Of a stretch of 64,000 bases of DNA, positions 8,576 to 18,235 are shown piece after piece. The position numbers and the translations under genes were made by a program. Where the stretch lies: contig NZ_CP027707.1 in assembly GCF_003850345.1 (NCBI RefSeq), forward strand, positions 3,162,001-3,226,000, written 5' to 3'. The notes beneath the pieces were generated by a model, which was not told where the DNA came from, searched no databases, and saw nothing but the letters and a program-made list of their open reading frames with translations. This DNA is from Pseudomonas chlororaphis subsp. piscium. GTDB taxonomy: Bacteria > Pseudomonadota > Gammaproteobacteria > Pseudomonadales > Pseudomonadaceae. How positions within the stretch are numbered: the stretch's first letter is position 1; each line of letters opens with the position of its first letter.

Positions 8576-10318
8576 TTATTTCTGTACCACCGCACTGGGT
8601 GGCGGGGCCTTGGGCTTCATCAGGCTGAAGTCGATCAGGGCCTTTTCCTGGCGCTCGTAAGGGTTGCCGATCAGCAGCGGGCGCGGCTTGAAGCTGTCGC
8701 TGACCAGGCTCTTGCTGCGATCCAGTTCGTCGAAGCTCAGGCCGGCCATGTCGGCCCAGGTGTGGATCAGGTGCGAGCTGCTGTACGGGCGGCCGAGGTT
8801 GCCGGCGAAGTTCCAGTCATGGTTCTGCTTCCACTTCGGCGAGGCCCAGGCCATGAACGGAATGGTGTACATCGGCGCGGTCGGCTTGCCTTCGTTGCGG
8901 CCCAGGGTGTTGTGGCCGGCGGAGTCGAACACGTCTTCGCCGTGGTCCGACAGGTACAGCAGGAAGCCGTTGGGGTCGGTCTTGGCGTAGTCCTTGATCA
9001 GGCTCGAAACCACGAAATCGTTGTACAGCACGGCGTTGTCGTAGCTGTTGTAGGTCGGTACCTGGTCGTCACGCACGCCAGTCGGTACGCCGGTGCGGTC
9101 GGTGAACTTGTCGAAGGTCGGCGGGTAGCGGTACTGGTAGCTCATGTGGGTGCCCAGCAGGTGGACCACGATGAACTTGCGCGGCGCGCCGTCGGCCAGG
9201 GCCTTGGAGAACGGCTCCAGCACGTCGCCGTCATACTGGCGGGCGTTCTGGTTGCGGTTGTTGTTCAGATAGACCTGCTCGTCCGCCTGCTCGGAGAAGG
9301 TGGTGAGCATGGTGTTGCGCTTGGTCATGGTCTGCTGGTTGGTGATCCAGTAGGTCTTGTAGCCGGCCTGCTTCATCACGCTGACCAGGGATGGGGTCTT
9401 GAGGTACAGGTCCGGGTTTTCTTCGTCGGCGAAGGTCAGCACCTGCTGCAAGGCTTCGATAGTGTAGGGGCGCGGGGTGATCACGTTGTCGAAGACCGCC
9501 AGCTGGTCCTTGAGCTTGTCCAGCTCCGGGGTGGTCTGGCGCGGGTAGCCGTAGAGGCTCATGCGCTGGCGGTTGGTCGACTCGCCGATCACCAGGACCA
9601 GGGTCGAAGGCTGGTTGGCCATGCTGTCCTTGAGGTTCTGCAGCGGCGGGATCTTGCTCACGTTGTCGAGCATGCCCTGCATGTTTTCCAGCTGCTCGCG
9701 GTAGCGCCGGTAGGCCACCACCATCTGCCATGGCACCGCGGGCTCGATGCGCGTCTCGAATTTCTCCAGGCCGCCGGCGAAGCTGCCGGTGCGCGCGGTC
9801 TGCTTGATCAGCGGGTAGCCGATCACGGCGATCAGGATCGCCATGGCCGCCACCAGCGCACGGCCGCGCGGCAGGTAGACCGGGCGCAGGCGGGTCCAGA
9901 GGAAGATGGCGAAGGCGGTATGGGCGAGGAACGCCAGCACCATCCACCAGGCGAAGTACTGGGTCAGGTACTCACCGGCTTCGGAGGGGTTCGACTCGAA
10001 CATGATGAAGATGACGCTCTGGGAGAACTCCTGCTGATAAATGAAGAAGTAACCCAGGCTGGCCATGGAACAGGCCCAGAGCACCACGCCTATGACGGCG
10101 GCCATCACGCGGGTACGGGCCGGGAACAGCAGCACCGGCGCCAGCCAGATCGCGCTCATGATGAAGGCCTGGCGGAAACCGGCGAAGCCGGAGGTGTCGG
10201 TCAGCTGGATCAGTAACTGGGTGATGCCGGAGAAGTACCAGAAGAACAGGAAGAGCCAGCCCAGGCCCGCCCAGTCAAACCCTTTCGCGGACGTCTTGTC
10301 GCGTTTAAACACAGCCAT
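8576..10318 (-). CDS. cptA: CptA-like phosphoethanolamine transferase (LPS core)
   Basis: A 580-residue inner-membrane enzyme with about five N-terminal TM segments (residues 20-185) and a periplasmic alkaline-phosphatase/sulfatase-fold domain. GESTNRQRMSLYGYPRQTTP carries the catalytic Thr region of EptA/CptA enzymes; HLLGTHMSY and LYLSDHGED provide metal ligands. The family transfers phosphoethanolamine from phosphatidylethanolamine to lipid A or LPS core; the sequence is closer to the CptA (core) type. The frame is open to 10513, but ATG 10318 (MAVFKRDKT) has GGAG at the right spacing and is followed by the first TM segment. It has its own terminator at 8476-8500. Confidence 0.82.
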   Translation of the reverse strand: MAVFKRDKTSAKGFDWAGLGWLFLFFWYFSGITQLLIQLTDTSGFAGFRQAFIMSAIWLAPVLLFPARTRVMAAVIGVVLWACSMASLGYFFIYQQEFSQSVIFIMFESNPSEAGEYLTQYFAWWMVLAFLAHTAFAIFLWTRLRPVYLPRGRALVAAMAILIAVIGYPLIKQTARTGSFAGGLEKFETRIEPAVPWQMVVAYRRYREQLENMQGMLDNVSKIPPLQNLKDSMANQPSTLVLVIGESTNRQRMSLYGYPRQTTPELDKLKDQLAVFDNVITPRPYTIEALQQVLTFADEENPDLYLKTPSLVSVMKQAGYKTYWITNQQTMTKRNTMLTTFSEQADEQVYLNNNRNQNARQYDGDVLEPFSKALADGAPRKFIVVHLLGTHMSYQYRYPPTFDKFTDRTGVPTGVRDDQVPTYNSYDNAVLYNDFVVSSLIKDYAKTDPNGFLLYLSDHGEDVFDSAGHNTLGRNEGKPTAPMYTIPFMAWASPKWKQNHDWNFAGNLGRPYSSSHLIHTWADMAGLSFDELDRSKSLVSDSFKPRPLLIGNPYERQEKALIDFSLMKPKAPPPSAVVQK

Positions 10319-10511
10319 CGAGCGCTCCAGCTTCATTGAACAGGACGTTCGCCGGAAAGCTTCGACCACCTCGGCGAACGCGCGCCGCGCCCGTGGGGGC
10401 GGCAATATTGCGCCGGAGTATCCACAAGAAGGTGTGAAAACTTTGTGAGTTGGTACCTGCGTATCAGATAATGCCGTCGCCAGGCGCCAGGCAGGGTAAA
10501 AAACGACGGGC

Positions 10512-10551
10512 AAAAAGAAGCCGGCGATCCATCGAGGACTCGGCCGGCTTC
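10512..10551 (-). terminator. Intrinsic terminator of the 57-aa protein gene
   Basis: Minus strand GAAGCCGGC ... GCCGGCTTC-TTTTT: a 9-bp stem about 50 bp past the stop codon of the small gene at 10603-10776. Confidence 0.8.
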
Positions 10552-10602
10552 ATTAATAACCTGTTGCAAGGACCGGCCACGGCGGGCAGGTTCCTCGGAT
10601 CC

Positions 10603-10776
10603 TCAGGCGTGTAGCTGGGTGACGGCAGCCACCTGACCCTGGTTCTGCAATGCCAGGCGCAGTTGCGCCAGCTCTTGCTTCAACTGGTCGCGCTCGTTCT
10701 TCAGTGCGCGCAACTCGTCACGACGGATAGTGACGTAGAGGGTTTGTGCAGGTTGTGCCGGTAGTACTGTGCCCAT
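10603..10776 (-). CDS. 57-residue coiled-coil small protein
   Basis: A 57-residue frame starting MGTVLPAQPAQTLYVTIRRD, followed by a charged heptad-like helix (ELRALKNERDQLKQELAQLR) predicted to form a coiled coil, and ending TQLHA. The ATG is preceded by GAGGTGAGCA, a strong ribosome site, and a terminator follows at 10512-10551, so it is an independent gene. There is no signal peptide or cysteine. Function unknown; a small oligomeric regulator or scaffold is possible. Confidence 0.72.
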   Translation of the reverse strand: MGTVLPAQPAQTLYVTIRRDELRALKNERDQLKQELAQLRLALQNQGQVAAVTQLHA

Positions 10777-11053
10777 TGCTCACCTCGCAAATGGCGTGCA
10801 TCAACTGTGGTCCGGCCGCTCGAATTCCGGGGCCTGAAACACTATCGGCGGCAATTTTGATTTCTTTTGCCGGCAAAGGGAACTTTTTTATTTTCAGCGG
10901 TCGTTGTGCCTTCTGGGCGATTTGCGTCGTTATCCACTCACTGCTTGGGAAACACTGTTTTGGAAACTTAGTCCAGATGCTCTGGACTAACCCTCACGAG
11001 CCTCGTTGGGCTATAACCTTTTGACACAATTTAGTAGTAAGGAGCATCAGCAC

Positions 11054-12034
11054 ATGCAACTGGGGATTATCGGACTGGGCCGCATGGGCGGAAACATTGC
11101 ACGGCGCCTGATGCTCAATGGGCATGAAACCGTGGTCTATGACCGCAACAGCGCTTTTGTCAGCACCCTGAGCGGCGAAGGCGCCAAGGGCGTCGCCGAC
11201 CTGCCGGCCCTGGTCGCCGGTCTGGAAAAGCCGCGCGCGGTCTGGGTTATGCTGCCGGCCGGCGCGCCCACCGAAGACACCATTGAAACCCTCAGCCAGT
11301 TGCTCGAACCGGGCGACGTGATCATCGATGGCGGCAACACCTACTACAAGGACGACATTCGTCGCGCCCAGGCGCTGGCGGAAAAGGGCCTGAACTACAT
11401 CGACGTCGGCACCTCCGGCGGCGTCTGGGGCCTGGAGCGCGGCTACTGCATGATGATCGGCGGCGACGCCGAGGTGGTGCGCCGCCTGGACCCGCTGTTC
11501 GATGCACTGGCACCGGGCATGGGCGACATCCCGCGGACCAAGGACCGGGTGGCTGAAGACGATCGCGCCGAGCGCGGTTACATCCACGCCGGCCCAGCCG
11601 GTGCCGGGCACTTCGTCAAGATGATCCACAACGGCATCGAGTACGGCATGATGCAGGCCTTCGCCGAAGGCTTCGACATCCTCAAGACCAAAGCCTCGCC
11701 AAGCCTGCCGGAAGATCAGCGCTTCGACCTCAACGTCGCCGATATCGCCGAAGTCTGGCGCCGCGGCAGCGTGGTCTCGTCCTGGTTGCTGGACCTGACC
11801 GCCGACGCCCTGGCCACCGATCCGCAACTCGACGGTTTCTCCGGCGAAGTGGCCGACAGCGGTGAAGGTCGCTGGACCATCGAAGCCGCCATCGAGCAGG
11901 CGGTGCCGGTCCCGGTATTGTCCAGCTCGCTGTTCGCCCGCTTCCGTTCCCGCCAGCAGAGCACCTATGGCGACAAGATGCTGTCGGCCATGCGCTTCGG
12001 CTTCGGCGGCCACGTGGAGACTCCGAAAAAATGA
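11054..12034 (+). CDS. gnd: 6-phosphogluconate dehydrogenase, decarboxylating (short form)
   Basis: A 326-residue enzyme of the short (about 300 aa) 6PGDH group: Rossmann motif [14 protein letters not shown] at the N terminus, IIDGGNTYY, the substrate loop [19 protein letters not shown], and the catalytic [19 protein letters not shown]. It oxidatively decarboxylates 6-phosphogluconate to ribulose 5-phosphate. Short forms often prefer NAD+, which is not shown here. ATG 11054 has AAGGAG nine bases upstream; the longer frame from 11006 has no ribosome site. It overlaps zwf by four bases (ATGA), so the two are translationally coupled. Confidence 0.93.
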   Translation: MQLGIIGLGRMGGNIARRLMLNGHETVVYDRNSAFVSTLSGEGAKGVADLPALVAGLEKPRAVWVMLPAGAPTEDTIETLSQLLEPGDVIIDGGNTYYKDDIRRAQALAEKGLNYIDVGTSGGVWGLERGYCMMIGGDAEVVRRLDPLFDALAPGMGDIPRTKDRVAEDDRAERGYIHAGPAGAGHFVKMIHNGIEYGMMQAFAEGFDILKTKASPSLPEDQRFDLNVADIAEVWRRGSVVSSWLLDLTADALATDPQLDGFSGEVADSGEGRWTIEAAIEQAVPVPVLSSSLFARFRSRQQSTYGDKMLSAMRFGFGGHVETPKK

Positions 12035-13551
12035 CCTCCTCGCGAAAGAAGTCCAAGGCTCAACCCGCTCCACCCACCACACTGTTTCTGTTTGGCGCCC
12101 ATGGCGACCTGGTCAAGCGCCTGCTGATGCCGGCGCTGTACAACCTCAACCGTGACGGCTTGCTGGATGAAGGGCTGAAGATTGTCGGCGTCGATCACAA
12201 CGCGATCAGCGATGTGGATTTCGCCAAGAAGCTCGAGGACTTCATTCGCACCGAGGCCGCCGGCAAGGTCGGCAACGGCGCGCAAGCGCTGGACCCGGCG
12301 CTCTGGGCCAAGCTGGCCAATGGCATCAGCTATGTCCAGGGCGACTTCCTGGACGACAGCACCTACGACGCGCTGGCGGCGAAAATCGCCGCCAGCGGCA
12401 CCGGCAATGCGGTGTTCTACCTGGCCACCGCACCGCGCTTCTTCAGTGAAGTGGTGCAGCGCCTGGGCGCGTCGGGGTTGCTGGTCGAAGGGGACAACGC
12501 GTTTCGCCGGGTGGTGGTGGAGAAGCCGTTCGGCTCCGACCTGCACACCGCGCAAGCACTCAACGAATGCCTGCTCAAGGTGATGAGCGAGAAGCAGATC
12601 TATCGGATCGACCATTACCTGGGCAAGGAGACGGTGCAGAACATTCTGGTCAGCCGTTTCTCCAACAGCCTGTTCGAGGCTTTCTGGAACAACCATTACA
12701 TCGACCACGTGCAGATCACCGCGGCGGAAACCGTCGGGGTGGAAACCCGTGGCAGCTTTTATGAAAACACCGGCGCCCTGCGCGACATGGTGCCCAACCA
12801 CCTGTTCCAGCTGCTGGCGATGGTCGCCATGGAGCCGCCGGCCGCCTTCGGCGCCGATGCGGTGCGCGGCGAAAAGGCCAAGGTGGTGGGGGCGATTCGT
12901 CCCTGGAGCACCGAAGATGCCCTGGCCAATTCGGTGCGTGGCCAGTACGTGGCGGGCAAGGCGGGCGACAAGCCGGTGGCCGGCTACCGCGAAGAGGCCA
13001 ACGTGGCCCCGGACAGCAACACCGAAACCTACGTCGCCCTCAAGGTGATGATTGACAACTGGCGCTGGGTCGGCGTGCCGTTCTACCTGCGCACCGGCAA
13101 GCGCATGAGCGTGCGCGACACCGAGATCGCCATCTGCTTCAAACCTGCGCCGTACGCGCAGTTCCGCGACACCGAGGTCGACCACTTGCAGCCGACCTAC
13201 CTGCGCATCCAGATCCAGCCCAATGAAGGCATGTGGTTCGACCTGCTGGCGAAAAAGCCCGGACCGACCCTGGACATGGCCAATATCGAGCTGGGGTTCG
13301 CCTACAAGAACTTCTTCGAGATGCAGCCTTCCACCGGCTACGAGACGCTGATCTACGATTGCCTGACCGGTGACCAGACCCTGTTCCAGCGCGCCGACAA
13401 CATCGAAAACGGTTGGCGCGCGGTGCAGCCGTTCCTCGATGCCTGGAAGGAAAAGGCCAAGGTCCATATCTACCGGGCCGGCGAAGACGGACCGGCGGCC
13501 GGCGACGAGTTGCTGACCCGCGACGGCCGTGAATGGCACAGCCTCGGATGA
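12031..13551 (+). CDS. zwf: Glucose-6-phosphate 1-dehydrogenase
   Basis: A 506-residue G6PDH: coenzyme fingerprint [17 protein letters not shown] near the N terminus (GxxGDLxxR), the active-site signature RIDHYLGKE near residue 191, and the conserved EKPFG. It converts glucose 6-phosphate to 6-phosphogluconolactone with NAD(P)+. It sits in a gnd-zwf-HAD operon with ATGA overlaps at both ends. Pseudomonads usually also have a zwf-pgl-eda cluster under HexR, so this is probably a second isoform; I saw no HexR palindrome upstream of gnd. Confidence 0.94.
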   Translation: MTSSRKKSKAQPAPPTTLFLFGAHGDLVKRLLMPALYNLNRDGLLDEGLKIVGVDHNAISDVDFAKKLEDFIRTEAAGKVGNGAQALDPALWAKLANGISYVQGDFLDDSTYDALAAKIAASGTGNAVFYLATAPRFFSEVVQRLGASGLLVEGDNAFRRVVVEKPFGSDLHTAQALNECLLKVMSEKQIYRIDHYLGKETVQNILVSRFSNSLFEAFWNNHYIDHVQITAAETVGVETRGSFYENTGALRDMVPNHLFQLLAMVAMEPPAAFGADAVRGEKAKVVGAIRPWSTEDALANSVRGQYVAGKAGDKPVAGYREEANVAPDSNTETYVALKVMIDNWRWVGVPFYLRTGKRMSVRDTEIAICFKPAPYAQFRDTEVDHLQPTYLRIQIQPNEGMWFDLLAKKPGPTLDMANIELGFAYKNFFEMQPSTGYETLIYDCLTGDQTLFQRADNIENGWRAVQPFLDAWKEKAKVHIYRAGEDGPAAGDELLTRDGREWHSLG

Positions 13552-14369
13552 GCGGCGAGGGGCAGCCGGCCATCCAGTTCCTGCTCAGCGACATGGACGG
13601 CACCTTGCTGCTGCCCGATCACAGCCTGAGCCAGCGCACCATCGCCGCGGTGCGCGCGCTGCGCGAAGCCGGGGTGTTCTTCAGCCTCGCCACCGGGCGG
13701 CCGCCGCGGGCCATGTTGCAGCAGATCGAGGCCCTGGGCGTCGATCTGCCGACCGCGGCCTTCAATGGCGGCACCATCGTCAACCCCGATGGCAGTTTCC
13801 TGGTGCGCCACCATGTGCCGGTGGAAGTTGTCGTCAGCACCTTGGCGCTGCTGTCGCCGCAGCCGGAAGTGGAGGTCTGGGTCTTCGCCGACGGTGAATG
13901 GCTGTTGCGCAATCCCCACGGGCCGATGGTGCCGCGCGAGCAACATGGCCTGGGTTATCCGCCAGTGGTGGTGGAGAGCTTCGACGATTACCTGCCGCGC
14001 ATCGACAAGATAGTCGCCGCCAGTGCCGACACTGAACGCTTGGTGGAGCTGGAGGCGCGTTTGTTGGCGCAGGTCGGCGGACAGGCGCAAATCTCCCGTT
14101 CGCAGCCGGTGTACCTGGATGTGACGGCGCTGCAGGCCAACAAGGGGCAGGCGTTGATCACCCTGGCGGAGTTCCTCGGGGTGCCGCTGGAGCGCACCGC
14201 GGCGCTGGGGGATGGCGGCAACGACCCGGCGATGTTCCAGCAGGCCGGGCTGTCGATTGCCATGGGCCAGGCCGAAGCGGCGGTGAAACGCCAGGCCGAC
14301 CTGGTGACGGGCAGCAATGTCGCCGATGGCGCCGCCGAAGCGATCGAACGATTTATCCTGCCGCGCTAA
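13548..14369 (+). CDS. Cof-type HAD-IIB phosphatase in the gnd-zwf operon
   Basis: A 273-residue haloacid-dehalogenase hydrolase of the Cof/HAD-IIB group. Motif I is LLSDMDGTLL, motif II is FFSLATGRP, the Lys of motif III is in NKGQAL, and motif IV is ALGDGGNDPAMF. The large C2 cap lies between motifs II and III. ATG 13548 overlaps the zwf stop (ATGA), so the alternative GTG at 13533 is less likely. Members dephosphorylate sugar phosphates or pyridoxal phosphate. Coupling to the oxidative pentose phosphate enzymes hints at a sugar-phosphate substrate; that is inference. Confidence 0.85.
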   Translation: MSGEGQPAIQFLLSDMDGTLLLPDHSLSQRTIAAVRALREAGVFFSLATGRPPRAMLQQIEALGVDLPTAAFNGGTIVNPDGSFLVRHHVPVEVVVSTLALLSPQPEVEVWVFADGEWLLRNPHGPMVPREQHGLGYPPVVVESFDDYLPRIDKIVAASADTERLVELEARLLAQVGGQAQISRSQPVYLDVTALQANKGQALITLAEFLGVPLERTAALGDGGNDPAMFQQAGLSIAMGQAEAAVKRQADLVTGSNVADGAAEAIERFILPR

Positions 14370-14378
14370 TGCAAAAAC

Positions 14379-14479
14379 TGTAGCCGCTGCCGTAGGCTGC
14401 GATAAGGCCGAAGGCCTTCAGCGATCTGGAGACCGCCGCGACCCTGCGGGCCGATCGCAGCCTGCGGCAGCGGCTACAG
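14379..14479. repeat. REPIN, TAGCCGCTGCC family
   Basis: CTGTAGCCGCTGCCGTAGGCTGCGAT at the left is mirrored by ATCGCAGCCTGCGGCAGCGGCTACAG at the right, with about 50 bp between. It lies between the convergent HAD gene and nhaB and could act as a terminator for both. Confidence 0.85.
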
Positions 14480-14481
14480 GC

Positions 14482-15984
14482 TTACAGCCAGTAACTCACC
14501 GCATACCAGCCCAGCACACCCATCACCAGGGTGTAAGGCAACGCCATCCACACCATGCGTCCATAGGACAGGCGCACCAGCGGCGCGATCGCCGAGGTCA
14601 GCAGGAACAGGAACGCCGCCTGGCCATTGGGCGTGGCCACGCTGGGCAGGTTGGTGCCGGTGTTGATCGCCACCGCCAGGGTTTCGAAGTGTTCGCGGCT
14701 CATCTGCCCGGAAACGAAGGCCTGTTTCACTTCGGTGATGTAGATGGTGGCGACGAACACGTTATCGCTGATGGCCGACAACAGCCCGTTGGCGATAAAC
14801 AGCATGCCCGGCTGCTGGCCCGCCGGCAGCGCCAGCACCCACTGGATCAGCGGGGTGAACAGCTGCTGGTCGTGAATCACTGCCACCACCGCGAAAAACA
14901 CCACCAGCAGGGCGGTGAACGGCATCGCATCCTTGAAGGCGTTGCCCAGGCGGTGCTCGTCGGTGATGCCGGTGAAAGCGGTAATCAGCACGATCACCAT
15001 CAGGCCGATCAGGCCGACCTCGGCGATATGCAGGGCCAGCGCGGCAATCAGGATCAGCGCCGCCACGCCCTGTACCAGCAGCGCCGCGCGTTGCCGGTCG
15101 GTGCGTTCGGCGTTGTCTTCGGCGGCGTAGTTGGCCAGCACCGCGCGCACGTTGTCCGGCAGCAGGGTGCCGTAGCCGAACCAGCGCAGTTTCTCCAGCA
15201 GCACGCAGGTCACCAGCCCGGCCACCAGCACCGGCAGGGATACCGGGGCGACCTTGAGGAAAAAGTCGGCGAAGTGCCAACCCATTTCATGGCCGATCAG
15301 CAGGTTCTGCGGTTCGCCCACCAGGGTGCAGACGCCGCCCAGGGCGGTGCCCACCGCGCCGTGCATCAGCAGGCTGCGCAGGAAGGCGCGGAACTGTTCC
15401 AGGTCTTGGTGATGCAGTTGGGGCAGGTGCTTATCGTCGTTGAATTCGCTGTCCTGGCGCGGGTCGTTGCCGGAGGCCACCCGGTGATACACCGAATAGA
15501 AGCCTACCGCGGCGCTGATGATCACCGCGGTGACCGTCAGGGCATCGAGAAACGCCGAGAGGAAGGCCGAGAGAAAGCAGAACAGCAAGCCCAGCAGCGC
15601 CTTGGAGCGCACCCCCAGCAACAGCCGGGAGAACAGGAACAGCAGCAGTTCCTTCATGAAATAGATGCCGGCCACCATGAACATCAGCAGCAGGATCACC
15701 GGGAAGTTGTGCACCAGTTCGTCGTACAGCGCCTGGGGTGTGGTCATGCCCAGCGCCACGGCTTCCAGCACCAGCAGGCCACCGGGCATCAGCGGGTAGC
15801 ACTTGAGGGCCATGGCCAGGGCGAAGATGAACTCGGCCACCAGCATCCAGCCGGCCGCCACTGGCCCGACCGTGAACAGCAGCAAGGGGTTGAGCAGCAG
15901 GAAGGCGAGGATGCTGGCTTTGTACCAGCGCGGTGAATGGCCGAGAAAGTTGTGGGCGAAAGCCTGGGCCAGTGAACCGGACAT
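14482..15984 (-). CDS. nhaB: Na+/H+ antiporter NhaB
   Basis: A 500-residue, very hydrophobic inner-membrane protein with about 12 TM segments. The start [22 protein letters not shown] and the conserved [32 protein letters not shown] and [18 protein letters not shown] stretches are typical of NhaB. It exchanges external protons for cytoplasmic Na+ (3H+:2Na+ in E. coli) for sodium tolerance and pH homeostasis. ATG 15984 is preceded by AAGGAGCAGCCA; upstream in-frame codons lack a ribosome site. It lies downstream of paaZ on the same strand, separated by a palindrome at 16085-16110. Confidence 0.93.
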   Translation of the reverse strand: MSGSLAQAFAHNFLGHSPRWYKASILAFLLLNPLLLFTVGPVAAGWMLVAEFIFALAMALKCYPLMPGGLLVLEAVALGMTTPQALYDELVHNFPVILLLMFMVAGIYFMKELLLFLFSRLLLGVRSKALLGLLFCFLSAFLSAFLDALTVTAVIISAAVGFYSVYHRVASGNDPRQDSEFNDDKHLPQLHHQDLEQFRAFLRSLLMHGAVGTALGGVCTLVGEPQNLLIGHEMGWHFADFFLKVAPVSLPVLVAGLVTCVLLEKLRWFGYGTLLPDNVRAVLANYAAEDNAERTDRQRAALLVQGVAALILIAALALHIAEVGLIGLMVIVLITAFTGITDEHRLGNAFKDAMPFTALLVVFFAVVAVIHDQQLFTPLIQWVLALPAGQQPGMLFIANGLLSAISDNVFVATIYITEVKQAFVSGQMSREHFETLAVAINTGTNLPSVATPNGQAAFLFLLTSAIAPLVRLSYGRMVWMALPYTLVMGVLGWYAVSYWL

Positions 15985-16084
15985 TGGCTGCTCCTTGTAG
16001 TGAAGAAGCGCGCAACTTGCCGCAAGCACCGGTGAAGATCAAGAAACTCTGAAATCTTTTGCCACAAATACCGCCCGGACCGGT

Positions 16085-16110
16085 GCAGGAGCCGGCAAGC
16101 CAGCTCCTGC
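16085..16110. repeat. Palindromic REP-like element (GCAGGAGC...GCTCCTGC)
   Basis: GCAGGAGCCGGCAAGCCAGCTCCTGC is an imperfect palindrome of a third REP-like type common in Pseudomonas. It sits 13 bp past the paaZ stop and may define the 3' end of the paa transcript. Confidence 0.55.
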
Positions 16111-16122
16111 GGGCGGTGCCGG

Positions 16123-18177
16123 TCAGTCTTCGCGTTTGACCACCAGGGTCAGGATGTCGTAGCTGGCCACCAGTTCACCCAGCTGGTTGCTGACCTCCAC
16201 GTCCCAGGCCACCACGCCCTGGGGGATACCTTGCGGGCTCTTCTTGCCCTGGTCGATCTTGCGCTTGCAGGTCAGGCGCGCCTGGATGGTGTCGCCAATG
16301 CCCACCGGGTTGATGAAGCGCAGGGTATCCAGGCCGTAGTTGGCCAGCACCGGGCCCGGCGCCGGGGATACGAACAGCCCGGCCGCCGCCGACAGCACGA
16401 AGTAACCATGGGCGATGCGCTTGCCAAATTGCGACTCCTTGGCCGCGATCTCGTCGAAGTGCATATAGAAGTGGTCGCCGGACAGGCAGCCGAAGTTCAC
16501 CAGGTCGGCCTCGGTCACCGTGCGTCTGTGGGTCAGCAGCGACTCGCCGATCTGCAGGTCCTGGAAGAACCGGCGGAACGGATGCACCTCGGTCTCGATG
16601 ACCTTGGCGCCACGCACGTATTCGCCGGTGACCGCCGCCAGCATGGTTGGCGAGCCTTGCACCGCCGCCCGTTGCAGGTAGTGCTTCACCGCGCGCAGGC
16701 CACCGAGCTCCTCACCGCCGCCGGCACGCCCCGGGCCGCCGTGCTTGAGCTGCGGCAGCGGCGAGCCATGGCCGGTGGATTCGGCGGCGGATTCGCGGTC
16801 CAGCACTAGCAAGCGGCCGTGCCAGGCCGCCGCAACCGGGATGGCCTTGGCGGCGATCTGTGGATCGCGGGTCACCAGGCTGGCCACCAGGCTGCCTTTG
16901 CCTCGCGCGGCCAGGGCCAGGGCTTCGTCGAGGTCGTCATAGGCCATCAGCGTGCTGACCGGGCCGAAGGCCTCGATATCGTGGGCGCCACCTTCGGCAT
17001 GCGGGTCGCGAGCCTGCAACAGGGTCGGGGCAAAGAACGCGCCCTGGCTGGTGTTTGCCCCGCGCGGCTCGAAGCCGTCCCGGGCGCCGAACAACAGGTC
17101 ACTGCTCTGCAACAAGCTCTCCAGGCGTTCGGCCACGTCCCGCTGCTGGTCGTGGGAGGCCAGTGCGCCCATGCGCACGCCTTCCACTGAAGGATCGCCG
17201 ACCACCACCTTGGCCAGCCTGTCGCGCAGGCGGCTGGCGACCGCGTCGATGTGCCTGGCCGGCACTATGGCGCGGCGGATGGCGGTGCATTTCTGCCCGG
17301 CCTTGGTGGTCATTTCCCGGGCCACTTCCTTGATGAACAGCTCGAACTCTTCGTCGTCCGGGCTCACGTCCGGGGCGAGGATCGCGCAGTTCAGCGAGTC
17401 GGCCTCGGCATTGAACGGCACCGAGTTGCGAATCAGCTGCGGATTGGCCCGCAACCTGGCCGCGGTGTCGGCCGAGCCGGTGAAGGTCAGCACGTCCTGG
17501 CCCCGCAGGCGATCCAGCAGGTCGCCGGTACTGCCGATCACCAGTTGCAGGCTGCCGGCGGGCAGCAGCCCCGATTGGTCCATCAGGCGTACCACGGCTT
17601 CAGTCAGGTAGCTGGTGGCGGTGGCCGGCTTGACGATGCACGGCATGCCGGCGAGGAAGCTCGGGGCGAACTTTTCCAGCATGCCCCAGATCGGGAAGTT
17701 GAAGGCGTTGATATGCACCGCCAGGCCGCCGCGGGGCACCAGGATATGGGTGCCGGCGAAGCTGCCGAGTTTGCTCAACTGCAGCGCCGGGCCTTCGTGG
17801 ACGATATTGCCCGAGGGCAGTTCCCGCGAACCCAGGCTGGCATAGGTGAACAGGGTGCTGTTGCCGCCCTCGATGTCGATCCAGCTGTCGGCGCGGGTGG
17901 CGCCGCTGTGGTGGGAAAGGGCGTACAGCTGTTCCTTGCGTTCGCTCAGGTACAGCGCCAGCGCCTTGAGCCGCTGGGCGCGCTGCTGGAAGTCCAGGGC
18001 CATGAGGGAGGCGATGCCCTGGCGCCGGCCATGGTCGAGCGCCTCGGCGAAATCCAGGCGCTCTTCGTGGGTACGGGCCAGTTCGTGGCCGTCGATGGCG
18101 CTGCGCAGCACCTGGGCGCCGTGTTGGCCGATCCAGCGGCCGGCGATGAAGCTTTGCAGGGTAGGGGCGTGAGGCAT
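16123..18177 (-). CDS. paaZ: PaaZ: oxepin-CoA hydrolase / semialdehyde dehydrogenase
   Basis: A 684-residue bifunctional ring-opening enzyme. The N-terminal about 510 residues are an aldehyde dehydrogenase (catalytic Glu in FNAEADSLNC, Cys in KAGQKCTAIRR). The C-terminal about 150 residues are a MaoC/hotdog hydratase with GDHFYMHFDE and GKRIAHGYF. The hydratase domain opens the oxepin-CoA ring, and the dehydrogenase oxidises the resulting aldehyde to 3-oxo-5,6-dehydrosuberyl-CoA. The start is ATG 18177 with GGAGGAATCGTG upstream; GTG 18180 is the alternative. It ends the minus-strand run DUF485-symporter-phaK-paaZ. Confidence 0.95.
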   Translation of the reverse strand: MPHAPTLQSFIAGRWIGQHGAQVLRSAIDGHELARTHEERLDFAEALDHGRRQGIASLMALDFQQRAQRLKALALYLSERKEQLYALSHHSGATRADSWIDIEGGNSTLFTYASLGSRELPSGNIVHEGPALQLSKLGSFAGTHILVPRGGLAVHINAFNFPIWGMLEKFAPSFLAGMPCIVKPATATSYLTEAVVRLMDQSGLLPAGSLQLVIGSTGDLLDRLRGQDVLTFTGSADTAARLRANPQLIRNSVPFNAEADSLNCAILAPDVSPDDEEFELFIKEVAREMTTKAGQKCTAIRRAIVPARHIDAVASRLRDRLAKVVVGDPSVEGVRMGALASHDQQRDVAERLESLLQSSDLLFGARDGFEPRGANTSQGAFFAPTLLQARDPHAEGGAHDIEAFGPVSTLMAYDDLDEALALAARGKGSLVASLVTRDPQIAAKAIPVAAAWHGRLLVLDRESAAESTGHGSPLPQLKHGGPGRAGGGEELGGLRAVKHYLQRAAVQGSPTMLAAVTGEYVRGAKVIETEVHPFRRFFQDLQIGESLLTHRRTVTEADLVNFGCLSGDHFYMHFDEIAAKESQFGKRIAHGYFVLSAAAGLFVSPAPGPVLANYGLDTLRFINPVGIGDTIQARLTCKRKIDQGKKSPQGIPQGVVAWDVEVSNQLGELVASYDILTLVVKRED

Positions 18178-18235
18178 CACGATTCCTCCGGATGATGAAT
18201 GAGGCCGGCGCGGCCAGCGACCGCGCCGGCGGGGT

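Noticed and set aside
6897..10216. Two long plus-strand frames (543 and 563 codons) opposite the siderophore receptor and cptA
   Set aside because: Antisense shadows of clearly conserved minus-strand proteins with signal peptides and catalytic motifs.
10777..11053. HexR operator before gnd
   Set aside because: No TTGTAGT-N4-5-ACTACAA-like palindrome was found; the closest string (ACAATTTAGTAGTAA) is not symmetric.
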